A DNA stretch of 32,925 nucleotides from an uncultured Clostridia bacterium. GTDB lineage: Bacteria > Bacillota > Clostridia > Lachnospirales > Lachnospiraceae. Where the stretch lies: the NCBI GenBank assembly GCA_946626755.1, contig CAMOUW010000011.1, forward strand, positions 1 to 32,925, read 5' to 3'. A program made the translations under genes and the position numbers. Of this stretch, positions 16,805-25,142 are shown in pieces (within the stretch, counting starts at the first letter, position 1; each line of letters opens with the position of its first letter). The notes under the pieces are model-generated. The model made no database searches and had not been told where the DNA came from. It saw only the letters and a list, made by a program, of their open reading frames with translations.

Positions 16805-18016
16805 ATGTATACCGGAAAAAAGGAAGAACAAAAAAGAAAAGAAGATTTTTACCGTGACAAATTTGATGAGGAACTGGTAAAACTCCGCCGGCTTATATTC
16901 GGTCACGGTATATCGATAAAAAAATACATCACTACTGATAAAGGCAATTACAGCGAAACGAAAACCAGAAAATTTATCGAAGAACTTATGGGATATATCA
17001 GGGAATACAGATTTGAGGAAGACAACAAACTATCTGTATTGAGCACAAAAGGAGTTATAGATTTATTCAGTAACGTTGATAAAGAAAAAACAAAAGAATT
17101 AATAAAAAAATACGAAACACAAAAAAAGGAATATATAGAGACCTCAAAGAAAACATATAAGCAGGAGGATATTTTTTTTACAAATCTGCTTTACTGCACG
17201 ATCCGCATAGCCCTTATTGAAAATCCCGGAAATCCTGTGTTGGGTGACATTTCCGATGCGCTGAAAACTCTGGAAGATGTGTATAATGACACTTTCTATT
17301 TAGATTATGATCATTACGGATTTATCGATCATGATTTCTCAGAGTCTCTAGTGTCTTTTCATAGCGGATTTTATGAAGATATCATTTCAGCTATACTGAA
17401 CTTTTGCACATTTCAAGATAATCTGTTTGACAAAATAAATGCCTATTATTTCATTCTGACAAACGGACATATTCCTTTGAAGACAGATATTTCAAAATAC
17501 GAAAAGACAGACACTGAGCATTTTAAATTACTGAAAGAGAGAATCCCTTATTTAGAGGATGAAGAAAAGGCATTTAAGGAATTACAGAAACAATTTCCGA
17601 AAAAAAAGAATAATCTCGATCTTGATTGGGAAGAGGTTTTGGAAGATGATGAATATCCGCACCATGTTATCATTGATGATGATCTTTACGAGGAACCACC
17701 CTGGCCGGCAGATGCACTTTTAAAAATACAAAAAAGCTTTAAAGATTCTGATCTGTTTATTAAATCTTGCGAACTTTTCCGCTTTTATCTGAACGCACAG
17801 AAAACTAAGGATTTCAGAAAGCACCACAGCGATGACATTTCTCTTCAACAAAAATACGGATATGAGGATATGTATAAAAAAACAGATTACGCTATTGAAC
17901 GGTTTATTTCAGAACATGATCTTAATATCCTTTCAGACAGCGATAAATGTGTCTACATTTACACCCTTCTTAAACAGGCCGAAGATATAATCAACGAAAA
18001 GATAGGAGGGGAATAA
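16805..18016 (+). CDS. Hypothetical charged protein, 403 aa, no recognised domain
   Basis: Long ORF with RBS aggaaaggaag; coupled to the next ORF. Confidence 0.85.
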   Translation: MYTGKKEEQKRKEDFYRDKFDEELVKLRRLIFGHGISIKKYITTDKGNYSETKTRKFIEELMGYIREYRFEEDNKLSVLSTKGVIDLFSNVDKEKTKELIKKYETQKKEYIETSKKTYKQEDIFFTNLLYCTIRIALIENPGNPVLGDISDALKTLEDVYNDTFYLDYDHYGFIDHDFSESLVSFHSGFYEDIISAILNFCTFQDNLFDKINAYYFILTNGHIPLKTDISKYEKTDTEHFKLLKERIPYLEDEEKAFKELQKQFPKKKNNLDLDWEEVLEDDEYPHHVIIDDDLYEEPPWPADALLKIQKSFKDSDLFIKSCELFRFYLNAQKTKDFRKHHSDDISLQQKYGYEDMYKKTDYAIERFISEHDLNILSDSDKCVYIYTLLKQAEDIINEKIGGE

Positions 18017-18017
18017 T

Positions 18018-19268
18018 ATGGGAGCATTTGAACCCGGGCGCGCCGTATCCGGCATACGGAACGATTACCTGGAAAAACTGGAAAGATCAGAAATATATGA
18101 AGAATTCAGATCTGAAATACCGAAATTTGATCATTCTAAAAACAGATATCCGGTAGACGATAAAAAAACCAAGTTTTTTTACAAAAAGCTTATGCAGCGT
18201 GTGAATGTTTTTTTCGAACTTCCGGAAAAAGAAAAGCAAAAAGGTTTATTGGATTTTTTAGTTTTTTTACTGGAAAATCTCAAAAAAAATAATAAGCTTT
18301 ATAAAGTGGCTGTAAAATATACCGGACCAAATAAAAAAACGATCACACCACGAGCATCAAAAGAATTAGAAGAAGAACTTGAAAATATCACTGATATCAT
18401 ATTGGGACAATTAAAACCGGAATATTCTCTCCGGCGCCGGAAAGGATGTATATCATCTCTTAGCGGTCTGCTCCCTCTTGTGTTAAAGGCTCTGAAAGGG
18501 GAAAAAGACGCCGGTTATAATCTCCCGACAAAAACTCAGGTCATGAAAAATGTATCATTACTGGATGATGATCTTCCCGTGATAGTGACAGATCTTATAG
18601 CCGAAGTTGCTGTTCATCACAAAGTTAAGGAATATTTTTATAACACTTCAGCAAGCACCGCAAAGGGAAACAAAAAAGTATCGCGCAACAAAACTATATC
18701 CCGTTTAGAAGCTTTTGCAATGGATAACAATTTCAACGAAACTTATGATCATGTGGCGTTTGCAGATAAACACAGTATATACGAAATATACAGGGAGCTG
18801 CTCAAAAAAGAAGAACAGGTATCCAAAGACTTTTTCTTACCTGTAGCCTCTGACTGTTTTGGAAATATCATAGTGATCTCGGAACGTAACGCTCTTATTT
18901 CTTTATTTCCGGAAAAACGTATTAAAACAAAAGATTTTAAGCTATGGTTTGCTATACTGTCCCCCCGGTATAAAAAAACACAAAATAATTCAAGGATCAA
19001 CTATACATGTGCGGATGTTTATAATAATTATGAATATGCTTTGTATGAACTCGGTCTGATGACATCTCGTTTCCCTGACAGTCCGATCATCCCCGGAAAC
19101 CGGTTCTATACAGGCATCATGAATAAATATCGTAAAATGGCGGATCTTCGTGATGCCATTGACAGTAAAAAGTTTCTTGATGATTGTAAGAAGTACGAAA
19201 AGGAATTATCTAAAGAAATGGACTCAAAAGATAATAAACACAGACATACCGGTCCCGGCTCTTTGTAA
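18018..19268 (+). CDS. Hypothetical protein, 416 aa, no recognised domain
   Basis: Start 1 nt after the previous stop, with RBS aggagggg inside the end of the upstream gene. Confidence 0.85.
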   Translation: MGAFEPGRAVSGIRNDYLEKLERSEIYEEFRSEIPKFDHSKNRYPVDDKKTKFFYKKLMQRVNVFFELPEKEKQKGLLDFLVFLLENLKKNNKLYKVAVKYTGPNKKTITPRASKELEEELENITDIILGQLKPEYSLRRRKGCISSLSGLLPLVLKALKGEKDAGYNLPTKTQVMKNVSLLDDDLPVIVTDLIAEVAVHHKVKEYFYNTSASTAKGNKKVSRNKTISRLEAFAMDNNFNETYDHVAFADKHSIYEIYRELLKKEEQVSKDFFLPVASDCFGNIIVISERNALISLFPEKRIKTKDFKLWFAILSPRYKKTQNNSRINYTCADVYNNYEYALYELGLMTSRFPDSPIIPGNRFYTGIMNKYRKMADLRDAIDSKKFLDDCKKYEKELSKEMDSKDNKHRHTGPGSL

Positions 19269-19424
19269 AAAGACAAGTTTATGATAATATGATATAATAT
19301 GTCACCGGGTTCCGTTTTTGAATTTTTTTATTTTAGAAAAAATGATATAACCCGGTCAAGGCCATAACATCATTATAAAAACGGTTCCAAAAGAACAATT
19401 GCAATATAATCAAAGGAATTGATC

Positions 19425-19652
19425 ATGAAAATAAGACAGATACTTGCAATAATTGGTCTTTGCGCCTGGGGCGCACTTATAGTTGCCACTCTTGTGGTGG
19501 CATTTACCGTGGATGATAATACACGCGGTCTGTTTAACGGACTTATCGCTGCTGATATTATAGTCCCGGTTCTTATCTGGATTATGCTCTGGATAGTACG
19601 ATCTGTTATGAAAAAGAGACAGGAACGCGAGGACTATGAGAGCAAAGAATGA
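19425..19652 (+). CDS. Small two-TM membrane protein
   Basis: 75-77 aa; two hydrophobic segments; RBS caaaggaattgatc before ATG at 19425. Confidence 0.7.
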   Translation: MKIRQILAIIGLCAWGALIVATLVVAFTVDDNTRGLFNGLIAADIIVPVLIWIMLWIVRSVMKKRQEREDYESKE

Positions 19653-19666
19653 ATATAATATATGAA

Positions 19667-19726
19667 AACACCGGTTATCTATCTGCTCCCTGCTGCCGGG
19701 GACAGTTCATAACCGGTGTTTTTTTA
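19667..19726 (+). terminator. Intrinsic terminator
   Basis: AACACCGGTTAT (19667-19678) / ATAACCGGTGTT (19709-19720) followed by TTTTTTA. Confidence 0.8.
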
Positions 19727-19762
19727 TTATATTAACTTCAGGTTTAAGATGTCTCATATTAT

Positions 19763-19896
19763 ACGGTCAAAATGCACAATATTTCAGGGACGCTTTCGCT
19801 CCGGCCCGTTTGCCTGCGTTACATAAGGCGGCACAATACGCCGCCTAAGTAACGGGCAACGGGCAAGCCCTGAAATTATTTGTGCATTCCGACCGT
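19763..19896. repeat. Long imperfect inverted repeat (MITE/REP-like candidate)
   Basis: Left arm ACGGTCAAAATGCACAATATTTCAGGG...GCCCGTTTGCCTGCGTTACATAAGGCGGC pairs with the right arm (reverse complement) ACGGTCGGAATGCACAAATAATTTCAGGGCTTGCCCGTTGCCCGTTACTTAGGCGGC; 7-nt apical loop. Confidence 0.75.
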
Positions 19897-19932
19897 TTTT
19901 TAAATAGTATTTAAAAGTACAGGTATTATATA

Positions 19933-21036
19933 TCAAAGAATCTTGTAACTTACGGTTCTTAAGCCCCATGCATTACAGTTGTCTGCACCAAAGGCTTTAA
20001 ATACACCGGGCTGAAGATCCAGGACACGGGAGCCGTTGCCCATGCCGCCACAGTCATTTATAACTGCAGTAACTGTCTTTCCGCCGTAGGAAATAAGCAC
20101 CTTGTGTCCGTACAGGTCGCTCCTGCCCCATGCCATAGGGATGGCAACGCCCATAGATGACTCGGTAACTGCCTCGCCTGTAGCAGAAACGAAGTTGCTC
20201 TGTATCTGGTCATCTCCATATCCGCCGTAAGCTGAAGCTACACCTGTAGACCAGCCTGTAGTATCCACATTGTATGAAACTACTGCCGCTGCAGCAGCCT
20301 GCTCAGCAGCTATACGCTCTTCTTCCGCTTTCTTTTCAGCTGCTATACGGGCTTCTTCTTCTTTTCTCTTACGCTCTTCTTCAGCCTTCTTTTCAGCTGC
20401 GATACGCTCTTCTTCTATCTTGGCGTCTGTCTTGCCCTCTGAAAGCTTGTAATCTACTTTTACATCCTCTTCTTTAATGAAATAGGACTCATCATTTTTC
20501 TGAATGGTTATGTACTCACCCACGTCAGAAACCTTATATTTTTCACCCTGCTTTACGGTGTCTTCGGGAACCTCTGCATTAGTCTTGTAGACCTGTGCAT
20601 CATTTTTCACCTCAGCCTCTACCTCGTTGCTGAAGATAACTGCCTTTGCTTCTTCTCCGAGGCACAGGTTCTTCGTCTCTACCCATCCTGTAAGATCGCC
20701 GGACTTTATCTGTGTCCAGCCGTCTTCACTGGATACAACCTCTGCAATGTTCTTTTCAAACATCTTTCCTGAAGTCTTATCCGAACCCTTTTCCTGATAA
20801 ACCGTAAGCTCTGAGATAGCGATAGCTTTGTTGGTGCCTTTTTCTTCTGCCTTGGCAGCCTTTATACCCTCGCTGTACTCAACCTTTATATCCGTGACAA
20901 CATTATCTGCCACAATAGTATCATTGATCTCTCCGAATTTTTCCGCACCCGCTACAGGTACTGCCGCGCTAATACCTAAGAATATACTCAGGGCTGTTAT
21001 GGCAGCCTTTTTGGTGGTATGCATAATAAAAATCAT
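19933..21036 (-). CDS. Secreted SH3-domain plus RlpA/3D-like double-psi beta-barrel cell-wall protein
   Basis: Signal peptide; SH3-like VSSEDGWTQIKSGDLTGWVETKNLCLG; AEEERKRKEEEAR linker; C-terminal GVASAYGGYG...VLISYGGKTVTAVINDCGGMGNGSRVLDLQPGVFKAFG. Confidence 0.85.
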   Translation of the reverse strand: MIFIMHTTKKAAITALSIFLGISAAVPVAGAEKFGEINDTIVADNVVTDIKVEYSEGIKAAKAEEKGTNKAIAISELTVYQEKGSDKTSGKMFEKNIAEVVSSEDGWTQIKSGDLTGWVETKNLCLGEEAKAVIFSNEVEAEVKNDAQVYKTNAEVPEDTVKQGEKYKVSDVGEYITIQKNDESYFIKEEDVKVDYKLSEGKTDAKIEEERIAAEKKAEEERKRKEEEARIAAEKKAEEERIAAEQAAAAAVVSYNVDTTGWSTGVASAYGGYGDDQIQSNFVSATGEAVTESSMGVAIPMAWGRSDLYGHKVLISYGGKTVTAVINDCGGMGNGSRVLDLQPGVFKAFGADNCNAWGLRTVSYKIL

Positions 21037-21197
21037 CCTTTCGTGTGTAAATATTATATATCTGTTAAAACCGATATGTAAATGTTACAGATATGTTACG
21101 AAGTGATTATATATTGATTACATGCATTTGTAAAGTCTGTTTGTGTTTGATTTGTGTATATGAAATGAAGTTTCTATAAAAATACGTCACAAAATAA

Positions 21198-21220
21198 AAA
21201 AAGCTGATGATCAGCTTTTT
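21198..21220. terminator. Terminator of the panBCD operon
   Basis: AAAAAGCTGA TGA TCAGCTTTTT. Confidence 0.75.
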
Positions 21221-21262
21221 GAATAACCGGCATTTCTTATCTTTCAGGAAATAAATGCCGTA

Positions 21263-21637
21263 TCAGTGTTTAAGTTCGCCGTGTTTCTCATAATGAGTTA
21301 TCCGGGAGATTTTGTTTTCTCCGTCTACAAACACCACCTTAGGTCTTATCTCAGCAGCCTCCTCCGGCGTCATATCAGCATATGCCATGATGATCACCGG
21401 ATCTCCTGTCTGACCTGAGCGGGCTGCCGCACCGTTCAGGCATATAACACCGCTTCCCGGCTCACCGGCAATAACGTATGTCTCTATCCTGCTGCCACTG
21501 TTCACATTTACAATATGTACCTGCTCATATTCGAAAAGCTCGGCTGCCTCCATAAGTTCCCTGTCTATGGTTATACTGCCCACATAATTTAACTCAGCCT
21601 GTGTTATAGTCGCTCTGTGGATCTTACTCTTTAACAT
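21263..21637 (-). CDS. panD: Aspartate 1-decarboxylase
   Basis: [29 protein letters not shown] cleavage motif; NGAAAR; MAYADM. Start at 21637 rather than 21649. Confidence 0.97.
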   Translation of the reverse strand: MLKSKIHRATITQAELNYVGSITIDRELMEAAELFEYEQVHIVNVNSGSRIETYVIAGEPGSGVICLNGAAARSGQTGDPVIIMAYADMTPEEAAEIRPKVVFVDGENKISRITHYEKHGELKH

Positions 21638-21732
21638 TGATAAGTGCACTTTACCGTTGCCTCCTTAATATAAAAAAAATGAAATCATTTTCAAAAACCT
21701 CTTTTGCCTGTTTTTATCACGCTTATACCAAA

Positions 21733-22581
21733 TCATGCATCTTCAGTAAAGAAGTTGTCTATAAGTCTCGTTTTACCTATGTATACTGCCATGGCACAAA
21801 TAGCCGGTGCTTCTATGGTTTTTGTCTGTTTTATGGTATCTGCATCTACCATTTTTATGTAATCTATCTTAGCCAGAGGCTCTGCTTCTATAATTTCCTG
21901 CATTTTCGCAAGTATTATGCCCGCATCCTTCTCTCCGCTTTTAACCAGTTCTTTACCTGCATTTATACTTTTGGAAAGAACTACGGCCGCTTTTCTTTCT
22001 TCGTGGCTTAGATAGGTATTACGCGAGCTTTTCGCCAGTCCGTCCTCTTCACGGACTATGGGGCATCCCACTACTTCTATATCCACGTTCAGATCCTGAA
22101 CCATGTGTCTGATGACTGCCAGCTGCTGGGCATCTTTTTTACCGAAATATGCTCTGTCGGGCTTTACTATGTTGAAAAGCTTTGTCACAACCGTACACAC
22201 ACCGCGGAAATGACCGGGTCGGCTGAGTCCGCAAAGCTCTTCCGTAAGTCCCGTCATATCTACAAATGTAGAAAAATTGTCCAAATACATTTCCTCCGGC
22301 TCAGGGTTAAATATCAGATCTGCTCCTGCTGTCTGTGCGATTTCAGAGTCATGCTCTATATCTCTCGGGTAACTTTCCAGATCTTCTCCGGGTCCGAACT
22401 GTATGGGATTTACAAAAACAGATACAACCGTCCTGTCATTTGCAGATGACGATGTTTTTATAAGGGATGCATGTCCTTCATGCAAATATCCCATAGTTGG
22501 AACAAGTCCCACAGAAAGCCCGGCATCGCGCCACTCTTTTACCTTTTCTCTTACTTCTTTTATTGTCTTAACTATAATCAT
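21733..22581 (-). CDS. panC: Pantothenate synthetase
   Basis: GLVPTMGYLHEGHASLI; FVNPIQFGPGEDLESYPRD; YFGKKDAQQLAVI; SSRNTYLS. Confidence 0.97.
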   Translation of the reverse strand: MIIVKTIKEVREKVKEWRDAGLSVGLVPTMGYLHEGHASLIKTSSSANDRTVVSVFVNPIQFGPGEDLESYPRDIEHDSEIAQTAGADLIFNPEPEEMYLDNFSTFVDMTGLTEELCGLSRPGHFRGVCTVVTKLFNIVKPDRAYFGKKDAQQLAVIRHMVQDLNVDIEVVGCPIVREEDGLAKSSRNTYLSHEERKAAVVLSKSINAGKELVKSGEKDAGIILAKMQEIIEAEPLAKIDYIKMVDADTIKQTKTIEAPAICAMAVYIGKTRLIDNFFTEDA

Positions 22582-22656
22582 GTATTTTCTCCTAATGTTG
22601 TTGTAATTGTGATGACCTCTCTACCTGCAGATGATGTGACCATATGTAAAATAATA

Positions 22657-23514
22657 TTACTCTTCAGTGTCATGCGCAGGCGCATGAGCCTCCACTTCTT
22701 CAATAACACTCTCATCTACGGCGTATGTATGCTCGATCGCAGGAAACTCTCCCGACCTTGTTTCATTTATGTAATCATTTATCCCTTTTCTCATGACCTC
22801 ACCGGCTTCGGCAAATTTTTTTACAAATTTGGCCGTGTGACCCGTGGTCATCCCAAGCATATCCTGATACACCAGCACCTGACCGTCACAGTCTTTACCG
22901 GCACCGATACCGATGGTGGGGATCTCAAGCCTTTCAGTTATGATCTTTGCCAGCTTCGCGGGAATACCTTCCAGCACCAGCATAAATGCCCCGGCCTCCT
23001 GTATCTTAAAGGCATCCTCAAGTATCCTGTATGCACTATCCACATTTTTACCCTGTACCTTGAAGCCTCCGAAGGCATTTACAGACTGCGGCGTAAGTCC
23101 CAAATGCGCCACAACCGGAATAGATGCATCTACGATGGCTCTGATCTGCTCGCAGACAGATGCGCCTCCTTCCAGTTTAACCGCATTGGCACCACCTTCT
23201 TTTACAAGACGCCCGGCATTGGCCACTGCTTCGCTTACACTCACCTGATAAGACATGAACGGCATATCTGCCACAACAAATGCATCCTTTGCCCCTCGGG
23301 AAACTGCAGCCGTGTGATGTACCATATCATCCATGGTCACGGGAAGTGTGGTGTCGTATCCCAGCATCACCATCCCCAGAGAATCTCCTACGAGAATGGT
23401 ATTTATCCCGCATTCGTCCATGATCTTGGCCGTAGTGTAGTCATAAGCCGTAAGCATGGTTATCTTTTCGCCTGTACGCTTTTGTTCTGTTAATGTCAAA
23501 ACTGTATTTTTCAT
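22657..23514 (-). CDS. panB: 3-methyl-2-oxobutanoate hydroxymethyltransferase
   Basis: [68 protein letters not shown]. Confidence 0.97.
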   Translation of the reverse strand: MKNTVLTLTEQKRTGEKITMLTAYDYTTAKIMDECGINTILVGDSLGMVMLGYDTTLPVTMDDMVHHTAAVSRGAKDAFVVADMPFMSYQVSVSEAVANAGRLVKEGGANAVKLEGGASVCEQIRAIVDASIPVVAHLGLTPQSVNAFGGFKVQGKNVDSAYRILEDAFKIQEAGAFMLVLEGIPAKLAKIITERLEIPTIGIGAGKDCDGQVLVYQDMLGMTTGHTAKFVKKFAEAGEVMRKGINDYINETRSGEFPAIEHTYAVDESVIEEVEAHAPAHDTEE

Positions 23515-23563
23515 AAATTATTCTCCCACAGGCTTTTAAGCCTGATTCTGCGCCCTCACTTCC

Positions 23564-23613
23564 GGCCGGCAATCTTCTTAACTAAGAAATACGTCCGATG
23601 CAAAAAACCGGCC
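23564..23613 (-). ncRNA. Structured 5' leader element of panB (pan-motif-like candidate)
   Basis: Minus strand GGCCGG TTTTTTGCATCGGACGTA TTCTT AGTT AAGAA GATTG CCGGCC: nested hairpin in the panB 5' UTR. Confidence 0.4.
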
Positions 23614-23654
23614 TTTTTCTTTTTAAACATCCCGGGCAGTTAGTATAATTTGGT

Positions 23655-23684
23655 ATTATAACACAAAAAACAGGGGGATGTCAT
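23655..23684 (-). promoter_or_regulatory. panB promoter
   Basis: Minus strand ATGACA (23684-23679), 18 bp, TATAAT (23660-23655) with TGn extension. Confidence 0.6.
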
Positions 23685-23697
23685 CCTCCACCCTGTT
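23664..23697 (-). terminator. Terminator of the AAA/DUF4143 gene
   Basis: Minus strand AACAGGG TGGAGGATGACATCC CCCTGTTTTTTG. Confidence 0.75.
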
Positions 23698-23702
23698 TGG
23701 GA

Positions 23703-24929
23703 TTATATAATATTGCTCGGGATCAGCGAATTCATCGCGTCTATAGGAAACGGCCGATCACTCATACAGATTATCCCGCCGTATCCTTTTTCAAGAGACG
23801 TTTTTTCTATAATGTCAAATTTTTTTATCTCCTTTTTCTCAGGATTTGCACTTTTTTTAATCTCCAGCGGATGAATCCTGCCATTTTCTTCAATGAACAC
23901 GTCAATCTCTTTTGCCTTGTCATCCCTGTAATAGCTTATAAGCGCTGAATCCTCGGCATATGTATAATTTTTTACCAATTCCATTACAACATAGTTTTCA
24001 AAAAAGTGGCCTCCCGCTGCTCCCGCCCTGAGAGAATCAGGGGTAAGCCAGCGTGTAAGATATGCACATAAGCCTGTATCACAAAAATATAGTTTAGGTG
24101 ATTTTATCAGACGTTGTAATTCATTATTAGAATATGGTTCTAACAAAAAAACAACGTCCATGTCCTGTAAAATACCAAGCCACCTTTTTGCAGTAACATC
24201 TGAAACTCCGGCTGCTTCACCAAGTGTTCTATAATTTAAAATATTCCCTGTCAATGCAGCGCATGCGCGAATAAAACGTCGAAATCCGGTCACATCAGAT
24301 ATCCCTTCATCATTTACTGCATCTGCGATCAAATAATTGTCTATGTATGACTGATAATAAACCTGTGCCATTTCATTTGATGCCGTCTGAACATCCGCAA
24401 AACCACCTTCCCATATATGCCGGAACACTTCAATTATGTCATTTTTAGGCATGTCATTTTGTCTCTCTAATAATGATCTCATAGAAAAATCTAATGGAAC
24501 CGGATTCAACAATCCTGCTTTTTCCCTTTGGGAAAGACCAAATAGCCTCAAAATCCCCAGCCTTCCGGCAAGAGTATCGCTAGCCCTTTCCATCAGTTTC
24601 TTTCGCTGGGATCCTGTAAGCCAAAATCTTCCTCTTTCATCACTTTCATCACACATAATCTTTATATGTTCCAGAAGTTCGGGCGCCTTTTGTATTTCAT
24701 CTATCAGGATCGGCGTTTTATAGGTTTGAAAAAACAGTTCAGGATCATTTTTTGCCAATTCGCGATCCATATCATTATCCATTGTCACTATGGTTCGGTT
24801 TTCGTTTTCTGCAAGATGTTTTAACATAGTGGATTTTCCCACCTGGCGTGCGCCCGTAACAAGAACTGCCTTAAAAAAACGACTTGCTTCTGTAAATTTT
24901 CTCTCTAACTCTCGATGACGATACTTCAT
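23703..24929 (-). CDS. AAA ATPase with DUF4143 and PD-(D/E)xK-like C-terminus
   Basis: TGARQVGKSTML Walker A; PILIDEIQKAPELL; WLTGSQ; C-terminal EIDVFIEENGRIHPLEIKKS. Start 24929 with RBS ggagg. Confidence 0.9.
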   Translation of the reverse strand: MKYRHRELERKFTEASRFFKAVLVTGARQVGKSTMLKHLAENENRTIVTMDNDMDRELAKNDPELFFQTYKTPILIDEIQKAPELLEHIKIMCDESDERGRFWLTGSQRKKLMERASDTLAGRLGILRLFGLSQREKAGLLNPVPLDFSMRSLLERQNDMPKNDIIEVFRHIWEGGFADVQTASNEMAQVYYQSYIDNYLIADAVNDEGISDVTGFRRFIRACAALTGNILNYRTLGEAAGVSDVTAKRWLGILQDMDVVFLLEPYSNNELQRLIKSPKLYFCDTGLCAYLTRWLTPDSLRAGAAGGHFFENYVVMELVKNYTYAEDSALISYYRDDKAKEIDVFIEENGRIHPLEIKKSANPEKKEIKKFDIIEKTSLEKGYGGIICMSDRPFPIDAMNSLIPSNII

Positions 24930-24944
24930 AAAAGCCTCCAAAAC

Positions 24945-24978
24945 GGTGTAAATCCAAAGTACACTTTGATTTTACACC
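24945..24978. promoter_or_regulatory. 34-bp near-perfect palindrome over the promoter of the AAA/DUF4143 gene
   Basis: GGTGTAAATCCAAAGT AC ACTTTGATTTTACACC; overlaps the minus-strand -10 (TTGATA-17-TAAAAT). Confidence 0.7.
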
Positions 24979-25048
24979 ATTTTGAATTTTCTATCAATAA
25001 ATATGTATAGAATAATTTACTTTGCAATTAATCGCATTTGCCACTAAT

Positions 25049-25091
25049 AAAGGCCTCCTTATGATTAATTATTCTATCAAAGAAGACCTTT
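25049..25091 (-). terminator. Possible terminator of the giant surface-protein gene
   Basis: AAAGGCCTCCTT / AAGAAGACCTTT (10/12 complementary); weak T-tract TTTATTA on the minus strand. Confidence 0.45.
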
Positions 25092-25142
25092 AGGTTATAA
25101 TTATTTACACAAAAAGTTTCATACTCTCTTAATAACTAGTTG

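Noticed and set aside
19304-19356. ACCGGGTT...AACCCGGT inverted repeat as a terminator of the 403/416-aa operon
   Set aside because: 8-bp stem with a large AT-rich loop and no T-tract after it; insufficient to call.
19784-19969. 61-aa minus-strand ORF
   Set aside because: Lies mostly inside the long inverted repeat and overlaps the 367-aa gene's end; no support as a protein.
20299-20420. AEEER/AAEKK repeat region as a special minisatellite
   Set aside because: Typical low-complexity charged linker in cell-wall proteins; no strong DNA-level periodicity beyond codon bias.
22471-23493. 340-aa plus-strand ORF
   Set aside because: Antisense to panB and panC, which are unambiguous; a shadow ORF.
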